Shown: positions 32,515-41,451, numbered from the stretch's first letter. The stretch is 64,000 nucleotides of DNA from CADEDH01 sp963732695 (GCA_963732695.1 CAVTAP010000013.1:372001-436000); one strand, 5' to 3'. The notes: generated by a model not told the origin, from the sequence alone. Made by a program: numbers and translations.

Positions 32515-32886
32515 TCAGTCGCGCAGGATGGAGCGCAGCATCCAGAGGGCGAACGCCACGAGGGCCATGCCGCTGAGCACGATGCGCTCGGCGTTCACCG
32601 CCGGCCGCCACCGCACGTCGTCGCCGTTCACCACATAGACCCCGGCCGGTGACGCCACCAGGCCGAAGCCACCTCCGGACCCGGCCGCCGTTGCGCCGCC
32701 GATGCCGTCGGGGTCGGGTGAGGTCTGGGGCCCGCCCCCGCCCCCGCTTCCGCCGCCGCCCCGCACCCGCACCGCCGGGATGACCTGGATCCCGTTGTGG
32801 GCGATCGGGTCGCCGAACACCCGGCGCACGCTGAACGTGTCCTTCGCCGTCTCCATCATCGCCGCCACGTCGACCTGCTCGCTCAT
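32515..32886 (-). CDS. GerW/YtfJ-like protein with C-terminal membrane helix
   Basis: A 123-residue GerW-family protein. The pattern FSVRRVFGDPIAHNGIQVIPAVRVRGGGGSGGG, a Gly-rich loop and GFGLVASPAGVYVVNGDDVRWRPAV is the family signature (YtfJ in Bacillus spores). A hydrophobic helix (RIVLSGMALVAFALWML) anchors it, which Bacillus YtfJ lacks. GGGAGG precedes the ATG. Homologues are common in non-sporulating actinobacteria, where the role is unknown. It is divergent from dodecin. Confidence 0.82.
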   Translation of the reverse strand: MSEQVDVAAMMETAKDTFSVRRVFGDPIAHNGIQVIPAVRVRGGGGSGGGGGPQTSPDPDGIGGATAAGSGGGFGLVASPAGVYVVNGDDVRWRPAVNAERIVLSGMALVAFALWMLRSILRD

Positions 32887-33002
32887 TCCGACCTCCCTTG
32901 GCCGGCGCCAGCCGGCCTCGACCTGCGCCGGACAGAGATTGCCCCGCCCCGCCCCGGGGTAATCCCCCGGTCGAAGGACGAGCGAACAGGATGGTGCAGA
33001 AC

Positions 33003-33218
33003 ATGGCCGGATCGAACACGTATGCCATTACCGAGGTGGTGGGGACCTCTCCCGACGGGATCAGCGAAGCGATCACCAACGCACTGGCCACGGCAACAAA
33101 GACGCTGCGCAACCTCGACTGGTTCGAGATGACCTCGGTACGCGGCGCCATCGGCAGCGACGGCAAGGTCGGCGAGTTCCAGGTGGCGCTGAAGATCGGC
33201 TTCCGCTACGACGAGTAG
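33003..33218 (+). CDS. dodecin
   Basis: A 71-residue dodecin: AITEVVGTSPDGISEAITNALATATKTLRNLDWFEM followed by a three-strand segment ending VALKIGFRYDE. The length and the flavin-stacking Trp in LDWFEM are as in the family. Twelve subunits form a shell that stores flavins (FMN, riboflavin). The ATG at 33003 is preferred; the in-frame ATG at 32991 is also possible. Confidence 0.92.
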   Translation: MAGSNTYAITEVVGTSPDGISEAITNALATATKTLRNLDWFEMTSVRGAIGSDGKVGEFQVALKIGFRYDE

Positions 33219-33267
33219 CGGGCGCGGCCGCCGGTAGGGTCCGTTCGCCCGAAGGCCGGGCGGCGCG

Positions 33268-33280
33268 TAGCGTTGGCCCC
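33268..33280 (+). promoter_or_regulatory. leaderless-type -10 (TAGCGT)
   Basis: TAGCGT ends 7 nt before the ATG at 33281, with no ribosome binding site. Confidence 0.4.
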
Positions 33281-33793
33281 ATGGGACTGACGCTCGACGA
33301 TCTGCTGGCCAAGGAGGAGATCCGCGAGGTTCTCTTCCGCTACTGCCGGGGCATCGACCGGCTCGACTTCGACCTGGTCGAGAGCTGCTACCACCCCGGC
33401 GCCTACGACGACCACGGCACCTACCAGGGCGACGTGCCGGGCTTCGTCACCATGTGCAAGGGCTTTCTGCCCCGGTTCGTGTGCACCCAGCACTTCCTGG
33501 GCAACATGCTGATCGAGGTTGAGGGCGACAAGGCCCGGGCCGAGACCTACGCCGTCGCCTACCACCGAAAGGAGCTGGCCGACGGCTCGGGGCACGACGA
33601 CGTCTTCGGCATCCGCTACGTCGACCGGTTCGAGCAGCACGACGGGGCGTGGAAGATCGCCCACCGGGTGGTGGCCACCGAGTGGCGCCGGGTCGATCCC
33701 GTGCCGGCCGGCAAGCTGCGGGGCAACCTCGGCGTGTGGGGCAGCCGGGACGAGACCGACGTCGTCAATTGGATCATGACGGCGACCGCGTGA
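33281..33793 (+). CDS. SnoaL-like (NTF2-fold) protein
   Basis: A 170-residue protein of the SnoaL_4/ring-hydroxylating-dioxygenase-beta-like NTF2 fold: LLAKEEIREVLFRYCRGIDRLDFDLVESCYHPGAYDDHG, a central TQHFLGNMLIEVEGDKARAETY, and VDRFEQHDGAWKIAHRVVATEWRR. Such proteins are dehydratases, isomerases or accessory subunits in aromatic and steroid catabolism. It is the first gene of a three-gene unit with a cupin (TGATG overlap) and a crotonase (3-nt gap). Confidence 0.85.
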   Translation: MGLTLDDLLAKEEIREVLFRYCRGIDRLDFDLVESCYHPGAYDDHGTYQGDVPGFVTMCKGFLPRFVCTQHFLGNMLIEVEGDKARAETYAVAYHRKELADGSGHDDVFGIRYVDRFEQHDGAWKIAHRVVATEWRRVDPVPAGKLRGNLGVWGSRDETDVVNWIMTATA

Positions 33794-34203
33794 TGACCCC
33801 CAGCAACGCCGCCCCCAGCCCGGCCGACGCCGCCGTGGTCCACGATCTGATCCGCTACCTGGATTCCGACGCCACCGAGTGGAAGGAGAACGAGCCCGGC
33901 TCCCGCCGCCGCACCCTCCACTACGACCCCGTCACGAAGCGGCGGATCCTCCTGGTGCAGTGGGACCCCGGCTATACGATCTCGCTCGTCGACACCCACG
34001 AGCACGACGAGTTCCTCTACATCCTGTCGGGCACGTTCGTCGACCAGAACCGGGCGTGCGGGCCCGGCACCTTCATCCACAACGAGTCGGGGTCGTCGCA
34101 CCAGCCCACCACCCCCGACGGATGCACCTACCTGGCGGTGATCTCGCCCCGGTTCACCGGGGCACCCGACGCCGAGGCCGACACCGGACGAGGGGAAGGC
34201 TGA
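33793..34203 (+). CDS. cupin-fold protein
   Basis: A 136-residue single-domain cupin of the ChrR-like type. It has LHYDPVTKRRILLVQWDPGYTISLVDTHEHDEFLYILSGTFVDQ with the metal-ligand pattern HEHDEFLYILSG, and the second box GTFIHNESGSSHQPTTPDGC. It starts in a TGATG overlap with the SnoaL-like gene and ends 3 nt before the crotonase gene. A metal-dependent enzyme or binding protein in the same pathway is likely; the substrate is unknown. Confidence 0.87.
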   Translation: MTPSNAAPSPADAAVVHDLIRYLDSDATEWKENEPGSRRRTLHYDPVTKRRILLVQWDPGYTISLVDTHEHDEFLYILSGTFVDQNRACGPGTFIHNESGSSHQPTTPDGCTYLAVISPRFTGAPDAEADTGRGEG

Positions 34204-34206
34204 GCC

Positions 34207-35031
34207 GTGGCTGACAGCAGCGCCGACATCCGGTACGAGAAGGTGGGGCGGGTGGCCCGCATCACCATGGACCGGCCCCGCTACCGCAACGCCCAGAGCC
34301 GCAAGCTGCTGGAGGAGCTCGACGCCGCCTTCACCGAGGCCATGGCCGACCACGACGTCCGGGTGTGCGTGCTGTTCGGTGAGGGCGACCACTGGTCGTC
34401 GGGTCACGACATCGGCACCCCCGAGGAGAAAGCCGACCGGGAGGCCCGCCCCTACCCCGAGGGCGGCGTGGGCCACCACCAGCGCTCGTGGGACTGGAAC
34501 GTCGAGAACACCATGAGGTGGCGAGACCTCCCCAAGCCGACGTTGGCCGCGGTCCAGGGCCTGTGCATCTACGGCGGCTGGATGATCGCGGCGGCCATGG
34601 ACCTGATCGTGGCGGCCGACGACGCCCAGTTCATCCCCTGGATGTTCCAGTATCAGTCGACCCCGTGGGACATCGGGTTCCGGCGGGCCAAGGACATCAT
34701 GTGGGAGCAGGGGCTGCTCACGGCGGGCGAGGCCAGGGAGCTGGGATTCGTGTCCGAGGTGTGGCCCCGGGCCCAGCTCGACGAGGCGGCCATGGCCAAG
34801 GCCGAGCGGATCGCCAAGCTCAACCCGCTGGCGGCCCAGATGATCAAGCGCCAGGTCAACGACGCCCAGGACGCCCAGGGCTTCCGTACCGCCATCGCCG
34901 CCGGCCACTCGGCCTACATGATCGCCTCACTGGGCGGCGCCATCTTCTCCAAGGACAAGCCCTACGGCTCGATCAAGAAGATGCCCGGCATCGAACGGGC
35001 CCGCCAGGCCGCCGCCGGCGAGCAGGACTAA
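34207..35031 (+). CDS. enoyl-CoA hydratase/isomerase (crotonase) family
   Basis: A 274-residue crotonase starting at GTG. Segments VARITMDRPRYRNAQS, LFGEGDHWSSGHDIGTPEE, AAVQGLCIYGGWMIAAAMDLIVA and GIERARQAAAGEQD fit the family. The oxyanion-hole Gly residues are present, but the usual paired glutamates are not clear in IPWMFQYQSTPWDIGF. It closes the operon with the SnoaL-like and cupin genes. Probably a hydratase or lyase for an unusual acyl-CoA. Confidence 0.87.
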   Translation: MADSSADIRYEKVGRVARITMDRPRYRNAQSRKLLEELDAAFTEAMADHDVRVCVLFGEGDHWSSGHDIGTPEEKADREARPYPEGGVGHHQRSWDWNVENTMRWRDLPKPTLAAVQGLCIYGGWMIAAAMDLIVAADDAQFIPWMFQYQSTPWDIGFRRAKDIMWEQGLLTAGEARELGFVSEVWPRAQLDEAAMAKAERIAKLNPLAAQMIKRQVNDAQDAQGFRTAIAAGHSAYMIASLGGAIFSKDKPYGSIKKMPGIERARQAAAGEQD

Positions 35032-35045
35032 CGGGGGGCGGGAGC

Positions 35046-35059
35046 TATCCTCGCCGGCC
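35046..35059 (+). promoter_or_regulatory. leaderless-type -10 (TATCCT) for the amidase
   Basis: TATCCT at 35046-35051 ends 8 nt before the ATG at 35060. Confidence 0.4.
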
Positions 35060-36526
35060 ATGGAGCCGGCGGAGTACTCGACCCTGGATGCTGTCGGCCT
35101 GGCGGCCCTGATCGCCGGCGGGGAGGTGACGGCGGCCGAGGCGGCCGACGCCGCCCGGGCCGTGATCGAGGCGGCCGACCCGGTGCTCAACGCCCTGGCC
35201 GGCCCCCTGTTCGATCAGCCCCCGGCGGCCGAGCCCACTGGCGCCCTGGCCGGGGTGCCGTTCCTGGTCAAGGACCTCAACCTGCGGGTGACCGGCCACC
35301 CGATGGAGATGGGCAGCCGGCTCCTGGCCGGCTCGCCCGCGGCCGTGGCCACCTACGACTCCGACCTCACCGCCCGCATGCGCCGGGCCGGGCTCGCCAT
35401 CCTGGGCCGCACCACCACCCCCGAGATGGGCCTGTTCGGCTCCACCCAGAGCATCCTGTGCGGCGACACCCGCAACCCGTGGGACCTCACCACCGTGGCC
35501 GGCGGTTCCAGCGGCGGGTCGGCCGCCCTGGTGGCGGCGGGGGCGGTGCCGGCGGCCCACGCCTCCGACGCCGGCGGCTCGATCCGCATGCCGGCCGCCC
35601 GCTGCGGGCTCGTCGGCCTCAAACCGTCACGGGGCCGGATCACGCTCCGCCCCCGGGTGGCCGAGGGCGTGTTCGGCCTCGGTGCCCACTTCGCCGTGTG
35701 CCGCACGGTGCGCGACCTGGCCGCCCTGCTCGACGCCTTCGAGGGCCCCGGCGCCGGTGAACGCTACGACGTCCGCCGCCCGGCCCGCCCCTACGCCGCC
35801 GAGGTCGGTGCTCCGGTGGAGCCGCTGCGGATCGCCGTGACCGGCGACGGCTGGCTCGGGATCCCGGCCGACGAGCAGAGCCGGGAGGCGGTGCAGGCGG
35901 TGGGCGAGGTGCTGGCCGCCGCCGGCCACCACGTCACCGAGGCGGCACCGTCGATCGACGTCGAGGCCTACGACCACGCCACCGCGGTGGTGTGGTCGGT
36001 GGGGGCGGCCGAGCAGGCCGACGCCCTGGCCGCGCTGAGCGGGCGTCCCGTGGGGCCCGACACGGTGGAGCCGGCCAACCGCCGCTACGCCGAGGTGGGC
36101 CGGCGGTTGACAGCGGTGGAGCTGAGCGCCGCCCTCGGCGTGTTCGACCAGGTGTGCCTGGCCGCCGGCCGCTTCTGGGAGAGCCACGATCTCCTCATCA
36201 CGCCCACCTCGCCCACCCCGTCGGTGCCGCTGTCGTTCCTCGATCCGGCCGACGAGGAGGCCACGTTCGAGCAGTGGTTGGAGCGGGTGGCGTCGTTCGA
36301 GCTGTTCACCTCGCTGTGGAACGTCACCGGTGACCCGGCGGTCAGCCTGCCCCTGGCCCGATCGGCCAACCGGCTGCCGCTCGGCATCCAGGTGATCGCC
36401 CCGCTCGGTCACGACGATCGCCTGGTGCGGGTGGCAGCCTGGCTGGAGCAGGCGTTGCCCTGGGCCGACCGCCGGCCCCCGGTCCACGCCGTCGAGCTGC
36501 TGGGCGCTGACGTCTCGTACCGTTGA
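35060..36526 (+). CDS. amidase (amidase-signature family)
   Basis: A 488-residue amidase-signature hydrolase. The Ser-cisSer-Lys triad is visible: Lys in GVPFLVKDLNLR, and the Gly/Ser stretch GGSSGGSAALVAAG with DAGGSIRMPAA and GLVGLKPSRGRI. Members hydrolyse aliphatic or aromatic amides, nitrile-derived amides or 6-aminohexanoate dimers. A TATCCT hexamer 8 nt before the ATG suggests its own leaderless transcript. It is followed after 100 nt by a D-aminoacylase-like gene, so the two may act on related amides. Confidence 0.93.
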   Translation: MEPAEYSTLDAVGLAALIAGGEVTAAEAADAARAVIEAADPVLNALAGPLFDQPPAAEPTGALAGVPFLVKDLNLRVTGHPMEMGSRLLAGSPAAVATYDSDLTARMRRAGLAILGRTTTPEMGLFGSTQSILCGDTRNPWDLTTVAGGSSGGSAALVAAGAVPAAHASDAGGSIRMPAARCGLVGLKPSRGRITLRPRVAEGVFGLGAHFAVCRTVRDLAALLDAFEGPGAGERYDVRRPARPYAAEVGAPVEPLRIAVTGDGWLGIPADEQSREAVQAVGEVLAAAGHHVTEAAPSIDVEAYDHATAVVWSVGAAEQADALAALSGRPVGPDTVEPANRRYAEVGRRLTAVELSAALGVFDQVCLAAGRFWESHDLLITPTSPTPSVPLSFLDPADEEATFEQWLERVASFELFTSLWNVTGDPAVSLPLARSANRLPLGIQVIAPLGHDDRLVRVAAWLEQALPWADRRPPVHAVELLGADVSYR

Positions 36527-36626
36527 GGGGTACCGGCCATCGATTGGTCCGGCCGCTTCGACGGCGGCCAACGCCTGCTGGGAGACTGGTCCTTGAACTC
36601 GCACCGGGTAAGGGGACGAATCGGCA

Positions 36627-38339
36627 ATGAGCACCTACGACATCGTGATCAAGGGCGGCACCGTGCACGACGGAACGGGCGCCGCCGGCCGCCAGGCCGA
36701 CGTGGCCATCAAGGGCGACCGCATCGTGGAGGTGGGCGACGTGTCGGGCACCGCCACCCGCACCATCGACGCCGAGGGTCGCATTGTCACCCCCGGCTTC
36801 GTCGACATCCACTCCCACCTCGACGCCCAGGTGGCGTGGGACCCGCAGTGCTCGTCGTCGTGCTGGCACGGCGTCACCTCGGTGGTGGTTGGCAACTGCG
36901 GCGTCACCTTCGCCCCGGTCAAGTCCACCGACCACCAGCTGCTGGCCAACCTGATGGAGTCGGTGGAGGACATCCCGGCCGCCTCGATCATGCAGGGGCT
37001 CGACTGGAACTGGCACACCTACGGCGAGTACTACGACGCCCTCGGCGCCCTGCCCAAGGGTGTGAACGTGGGCGGCATGGTGGGGCACTGCGCCGTCCGG
37101 TTCTACGCCATGGGCGAGAAGTCCATCGATAAGGACGCCCACCCCAACGCCGACGAGCTGAAGGTCATGGTCGACACGGTCGACGAGGCCATGGCCGCCG
37201 GCGCTCTCGGCTTCTCCACCTCCCGGGTGCTGGGCCACCGCACCCCCGACGGTCGGCCCGTGCCCGGCACGTTCGCCCTGCCCGACGAGCTGCTGGCCCT
37301 GGCCGATCCGCTGCGCAAGCACGGCCGGGGCGTGTTCGAGGTGGTGCCCCGCTTCGAGACCGACACCGACGGCGAATGGCACCAGGCCCGCAGCGAGGTG
37401 CAGTGGATGAGCGACGTGTCGCGAACCAGCGGCCGGCCCCTCACGTTCGCCTTCTTCCAGTTCCCCCACCTGCGCCACCAGTACCGGGAGATCATGCGCC
37501 TCACCCATGAGGGCAACGCGACGGGGGCCAACGTGCGGCCCCAGAGCACGGCCCGGGGCATCGGCATCCTGGCCGGGGCCCAGATCCGGTCCCCGTTCGA
37601 CCGCAGCCCGTCGTGGAAGGCGATGCGGGGCATGCCCCTGGCCGAGAAGCTGGCGGCCTACGCCGATCCGGACAAGCGCCGGGTGCTGATCGCCGAGGCC
37701 AACCAGAACGGGCCCTTCGCCGAGGACCTGAACCGCCACTACCTGCTGGAGGGCCCCGACCCCGACTACCGGCCCGACCCCACCCGGTCGCTGCCGGCCA
37801 TCGCCGCCGCTCGTGGCGTCAGCATGGCCGAGGCCTACCTCGACATCATGGTGGCATCGGGCGGCACCGCCTACTTCAACCACCCGCTGCTCAACCCCGA
37901 GTTCGAGGCGGTGGAGGAGATGCTGAGCGACCCGCTGGTGGTGCTGGGCCTGGCCGACGCCGGGGCCCACGTTGGCCAGATCATGGACGCCAGCCAGCCC
38001 ACATGGTTCCTCACCCACTGGGTGCGCAACACCGGCACGTTCACCATCGAGGACGCCGTCCGGCGGCTCACGTCGGACACGGCCGAGGTGTTCGGGATCG
38101 CCGACCGGGGCGTGCTGCGGCCCGGGGCGTTCGCCGACGTCAACGTGATCGACCTCGATGGCATGCGGCTCCACATGCCCGACTACGTCCACGACTTCCC
38201 CGGCGGTGCCGGCCGCCTGGTGCAGAAGGCCACCGGCTACGACTACACGCTGGTCAACGGCCAGGTGTTCATGGACCACGGGGAGCACACCGGCGCCCTG
38301 GCCGGCTCGCTCCTGCGCTCCGGCCCCGACCGCCGCTAG
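36627..38339 (+). CDS. amidohydrolase, N-acyl-D-amino-acid deacylase-like
   Basis: A 570-residue metal-dependent amidohydrolase of the D-aminoacylase group: YDIVIKGGTVHDGTGAAG, the HxH metal motif VDIHSHLDAQVAWDP, GNCGVTFAP, GHCAVRFYAMG and the C-terminal GLADAGAHVGQIMDAS, with the late Asp of the amidohydrolase superfamily. An AAGGGGA sequence lies upstream. It resembles the protein at 52859-54562 across its whole length. The true substrate (D-amino-acid amide, hydantoin-like or other) is not known. A long hairpin follows the stop. Confidence 0.9.
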   Translation: MSTYDIVIKGGTVHDGTGAAGRQADVAIKGDRIVEVGDVSGTATRTIDAEGRIVTPGFVDIHSHLDAQVAWDPQCSSSCWHGVTSVVVGNCGVTFAPVKSTDHQLLANLMESVEDIPAASIMQGLDWNWHTYGEYYDALGALPKGVNVGGMVGHCAVRFYAMGEKSIDKDAHPNADELKVMVDTVDEAMAAGALGFSTSRVLGHRTPDGRPVPGTFALPDELLALADPLRKHGRGVFEVVPRFETDTDGEWHQARSEVQWMSDVSRTSGRPLTFAFFQFPHLRHQYREIMRLTHEGNATGANVRPQSTARGIGILAGAQIRSPFDRSPSWKAMRGMPLAEKLAAYADPDKRRVLIAEANQNGPFAEDLNRHYLLEGPDPDYRPDPTRSLPAIAAARGVSMAEAYLDIMVASGGTAYFNHPLLNPEFEAVEEMLSDPLVVLGLADAGAHVGQIMDASQPTWFLTHWVRNTGTFTIEDAVRRLTSDTAEVFGIADRGVLRPGAFADVNVIDLDGMRLHMPDYVHDFPGGAGRLVQKATGYDYTLVNGQVFMDHGEHTGALAGSLLRSGPDRR

Positions 38340-38358
38340 CACCGGCGCTCGGACCTTC

Positions 38359-38394
38359 CGGTGCCGGTACGGGCGGAGGCCCGTGCCGGCACCG
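38359..38394. terminator. 16-bp hairpin between convergent genes
   Basis: The arms start CGGTGCCGG and end CCGGCACCG. The full arms are 16 nt with one G-U pair and a GGAG loop. The hairpin lies between the amidohydrolase stop (38339) and the DksA-type stop (38401), with no T-tract: a likely bidirectional terminator. Confidence 0.65.
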
Positions 38395-38400
38395 CGGCGT

Positions 38401-38757
38401 TCACCGGGCGCAGTCGACGCAGTACGGCGTGGCCGGCAGGGCGTCCAGGCGTTGGGCTGCGATCGGGCGGCCGCAGGCGGTGCAGATCCCGTACCGCCCG
38501 TCGTCGAGGCGCTGCTCGGCGGCGTCGATGGCGGCCAGCACCGTGGCCGTCTCCTCCAGCAGCGCCGCCACCTGTTGACGCTCCCAGGCGATCGTGTGAC
38601 CCTCGGGATCGTGCTCGTCGTCGGTGGCGACATCGCTGGCGGCCTCGACGATGCCGTCGAAGCTGCTCACGAGGCCAGACGCCCGCCGGAGCGTGGCCTG
38701 GCGCAGCTCATGGAGGCGGGCCCGGGGATCGCCCGGCCCCGGGGCGCCGTCCGTCAC
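38401..38757 (-). CDS. DksA/TraR-type C4 zinc-finger protein
   Basis: A 118-residue protein with a helical N-terminal hairpin (about residues 12-80) and a C-terminal zinc finger CTACGRPIAAQRLDALPATPYCVDC, the DksA/TraR signature. DksA-type proteins enter the RNA polymerase secondary channel; actinobacterial versions are poorly studied. It starts with a GTG directly after the TGA of the upstream limonene-epoxide-hydrolase-like gene. In the coiled-coil tip the DxxDxA motif of true DksA is not clear. Confidence 0.88.
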   Translation of the reverse strand: MTDGAPGPGDPRARLHELRQATLRRASGLVSSFDGIVEAASDVATDDEHDPEGHTIAWERQQVAALLEETATVLAAIDAAEQRLDDGRYGICTACGRPIAAQRLDALPATPYCVDCAR

Positions 38758-39147
38758 TCAGCTCTTCATGGCCCGTCGGTCGAAGTAGTCTCGCCAGGCC
38801 GAGATCTTGCCCTCGTCGGTGATCTCGAACACGCCGGTGACGGGGAGGTCGAACGGCTCCTTGGCCGCCGCCTCGGAGCCGGCCGACTTCGGGCTGAAGT
38901 GCTCCACCCGCTCGGCGAAGGCCACGTTGGCCGTGCCGTCGAGCTGGCGGATCTCCATCTGCACGTTCCAGTTGCCGGCGAAGCCGTCCAGGGTCTGGTG
39001 GATGGCGTCGGGGCCGGTGATGGTGGTCCGGTCCCATGGCATGTTCTGGTAGGCGACGTCAGGGGTGCAGATCGATCGCCACTCCTCCAACGTCATCTCG
39101 TTCCAGCCCTCGCAGATGCGGCGGACGGCGTCGATGCCTTCACTCAT
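38758..39147 (-). CDS. limonene-1,2-epoxide hydrolase-like (NTF2 fold) protein
   Basis: A 129-residue NTF2-fold protein of the LEH/SnoaL type: VRRICEGWNEMTLEEWRSICTPDVAYQNMPW, GPDAIHQTLDGF and ITDEGKISAWRDYFDRRAMKS. The terminal WRDYFD is typical of LEH relatives. GAGGAG precedes the ATG. It sits 39 nt downstream of an amidohydrolase gene and abuts the DksA-type gene, so the three form an operon. It may open an epoxide or isomerise an intermediate; unproven. Confidence 0.85.
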   Translation of the reverse strand: MSEGIDAVRRICEGWNEMTLEEWRSICTPDVAYQNMPWDRTTITGPDAIHQTLDGFAGNWNVQMEIRQLDGTANVAFAERVEHFSPKSAGSEAAAKEPFDLPVTGVFEITDEGKISAWRDYFDRRAMKS

Positions 39148-39186
39148 CGGTGATGTCTCCTCGGTTGTCTTTCGGTTGCGGCCGGT

Positions 39187-40329
39187 CTAGCGGCCGAGCA
39201 GGAACTCGGCGTTGCCACCCCAGAAGGCGTCGGCGTCGTCGTCGGCGATGAGGCCGGCCTTGCGGCGGTAGACGTCGACGTGGGGTTCGCCCTCGGCATG
39301 GGGGTAGTCGGCGCTCCACATCAGCAGCGGCCCCACCCGGTCCATCGTCTCGCCCGGCTTCTCGGTGGCGAACGACGAGATCCGCACCGAGCGGTGCACG
39401 TACTCGCTGGGCATGAGGTCCAGCTCGGTCGAGTTGCGGCCGGTGATCATCAGCTCCGAGTACCGGGTGGTGTCGAGCCGGCGGAGCAGCATGGGGAACC
39501 AGTCGGTCATGACCTCCATCACCCCCCACCGCAGGTTGGGGTGGCGGTCCATCACGCCGTTCAGGATCAGGTCGAGCAGGGTGACGAACACGTCCATGCC
39601 CAGTAGGGGGAACGACAGCAGCGGGGTGAAGTCGGAGTGGTGGCCCTCGTACCAGGCGTCGGCAAAGGGCCGGTTGGGGTTGGCCCCCACGTGGAACACC
39701 GGGTTGATGCCGTAGGTGTCGAACAGGGCCCAGGCCGGCTCCAGGTCGGGGTGCGACGGGGGCTTGCCGTCGATCAGGCCGGCCGGGACCCAGCCCAGCT
39801 TGATCCCGCCGGCCGACAGCATCTTGAGCTGCCGCTCCAGCCACTCCAGATCGAACATCTCCAGGTGGCCGACCGGGTGGAGCCGGCCGCCGCCGTCGGC
39901 CTTGGCCTGCACGGCCCACCGGTTCCAGGCCTGCTCGTTGACCAGGCGGACCCGGGGCTGGTCCCGCAGGGCGAGGTTCCAGTTCAGGCCCCAGTGGGGG
40001 AACACGATCGACTCGTCGGTGCCGATGTCGTCGAGCATGGCGGCCCGGGCCCCGCCCGACCAGTAATGCTCGGGCAGGTCCCGGGCATAGTCGAACGGGC
40101 AGGGTTCGCCCCGGCGGCAGGCCTCCACCGAGGGGCCGAGGGTGGTGAAGTCTCCGGCGGTGGAGATCCACGTCTCCAGGATCCGGCGGTCGCGCCAGCT
40201 CACCCAGTCCCAACCGTTCTCGTCGCGCTGGAAGTGGAGGGCGTCGTCTCGGTCGGCGGGGTCGGCGTGCTCCCGCCACAGGTCGGGCAGCTCGTAGAGA
40301 TGGGAATCGGCGTCGACGATCCTGGCCAT
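39187..40329 (-). CDS. amidohydrolase-2 (ACMSD-like) family protein
   Basis: A 380-residue TIM-barrel metal hydrolase/decarboxylase of the ACMSD/amidohydrolase-2 family. The N-terminal metal motif is DADSH (Asp-x-His variant) in MARIVDADSHLYELPD. Later ligands are in GINPVFHVGANP and, near the end, LLMWSADYPHAEG, where the Asp of SADYPH is conserved. Relatives act as nonoxidative decarboxylases or hydrolases in aromatic catabolism. A G-rich ribosome-binding-like stretch lies upstream. It is first in the operon with the LEH-like and DksA-like genes. Confidence 0.88.
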   Translation of the reverse strand: MARIVDADSHLYELPDLWREHADPADRDDALHFQRDENGWDWVSWRDRRILETWISTAGDFTTLGPSVEACRRGEPCPFDYARDLPEHYWSGGARAAMLDDIGTDESIVFPHWGLNWNLALRDQPRVRLVNEQAWNRWAVQAKADGGGRLHPVGHLEMFDLEWLERQLKMLSAGGIKLGWVPAGLIDGKPPSHPDLEPAWALFDTYGINPVFHVGANPNRPFADAWYEGHHSDFTPLLSFPLLGMDVFVTLLDLILNGVMDRHPNLRWGVMEVMTDWFPMLLRRLDTTRYSELMITGRNSTELDLMPSEYVHRSVRISSFATEKPGETMDRVGPLLMWSADYPHAEGEPHVDVYRRKAGLIADDDADAFWGGNAEFLLGR

Positions 40330-40412
40330 GGTGGCGGTGTCCCCCCGGGTCGATGTGGCTTCTGGGCCAGGCTAGATCAGGCCTGGGACGGCCTCCCAAG
40401 CGGGAGCGGCCT

Positions 40413-41240
40413 TCAGCGGCCGAACAGCTGGTCGAGCTGGGTCTCGTCGACCGTCAGCTTCCATGCCGGGTCGCGCTTCTCGAGGAACGACTCCACGCCC
40501 TCCACCGAGTCGGGCTGCTCGGCCACCCAGTCGAACAGGGGCTGCTCCCGGGCCATCATGTCCTTCACCCCGATCCGCTCCCACAGCAGGCGCTTGGCGA
40601 TCGCCATCGACATGGGGGCGGCGTTGACGGCCATGTCCCGGGCCTGGGTCAGGGCCCGGTCCACGATCCCGGCGGCCGGCCCGGCGGCCGAGGCCAGGCC
40701 CAGGGCGGCCGCCTCCGCCGCCCCGATCGGGCGGCCCGACAGCAGCAGGTCGGCGGCGGCCGAGAAGCCGACCACGGCGGGAAGGATGGCGTGGGAGGCC
40801 AGCTCGGGCAGCATGCCCCGCCGGGTGAACACGAAGCCGATCTTGGCCTCGTCGGCCACCAGCCGGATGTCGCAGGCCAGGGCGTAGGTGGCGCCCACGC
40901 CCACGGCGTGCCCGTTGACGGCGGCGATCACCGGCTTCGGCACGTCCCACGGGAGGCGGCGGGGGGTACGGTCGGCCGACGAGTCGCCCTGGCGGCCGGT
41001 GTTGCGGGAGAACGTGGTGCCCCCGGCCGACAGATCGGCCCCGGCGCAGAAGGCCCGGCCAGCGCCCGTGATCACCACGGCCCCGACGGCGGGGTCGGCG
41101 GAGGCCCAGCCCAGGGCGGCGTCGAGGTCGTGGGCCAGCTGAGCGTTCCAGGCGTTGAGGTTCTCCGGCCGGTTCATGGTGACGAGGGCCACGCCGTCAC
41201 GGTTTTCGGCCAACACGGTGTCGAGCGAGGGAGGTGCCAT
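40413..41240 (-). CDS. enoyl-CoA hydratase/isomerase (crotonase) family
   Basis: A 275-residue crotonase: LVTMNRPENLNAWN, ITGAGRAFCAGADLSAGG (oxyanion hole), AAVNGHAVGVGATYALACDIRLVADEAKIGFVFTRRGMLPELAS and VESFLEKRDPAWKL. The Glu in GMLPELAS matches a catalytic position of hydratases. The start is the ATG at 41240, with TAGGTT 7 nt upstream; a further upstream extension lacks support. It is downstream of nothing obvious; weak inverted repeats lie in the 83 nt after its stop. Confidence 0.9.
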   Translation of the reverse strand: MAPPSLDTVLAENRDGVALVTMNRPENLNAWNAQLAHDLDAALGWASADPAVGAVVITGAGRAFCAGADLSAGGTTFSRNTGRQGDSSADRTPRRLPWDVPKPVIAAVNGHAVGVGATYALACDIRLVADEAKIGFVFTRRGMLPELASHAILPAVVGFSAAADLLLSGRPIGAAEAAALGLASAAGPAAGIVDRALTQARDMAVNAAPMSMAIAKRLLWERIGVKDMMAREQPLFDWVAEQPDSVEGVESFLEKRDPAWKLTVDETQLDQLFGR

Positions 41241-41253
41241 GGCCCGGAACCTA
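41241..41253 (-). promoter_or_regulatory. leaderless-type -10 (TAGGTT)
   Basis: TAGGTT on the minus strand ends 7 nt before the crotonase ATG at 41240. The remaining ~200 nt up to 41451 show no gene I can support. Confidence 0.4.
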
Positions 41254-41451
41254 CTCCGCCCCGCCGTCCCGGTCACGGGCGACCGGTGCCTGACCCAGTG
41301 GGCCGGCCTCCACTACCAGCCGGCGGCGCCGGCCGGTACCTTCCGGGGAGGCGTGGCTGGCCACGTTCGCTCACCGGGGTTCCCCATCACGTTCGACGGC
41401 CGCCCCGTCGAGCCCGATCTCGTCGCCCCGGCGCTGGGCGAGCCCTCGGAG

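Noticed and set aside
41241..41451. Possible small plus-strand gene starting at 41240
   Set aside because: No motif, no ribosome binding site, and it overlaps the leaderless promoter region of the minus-strand crotonase.
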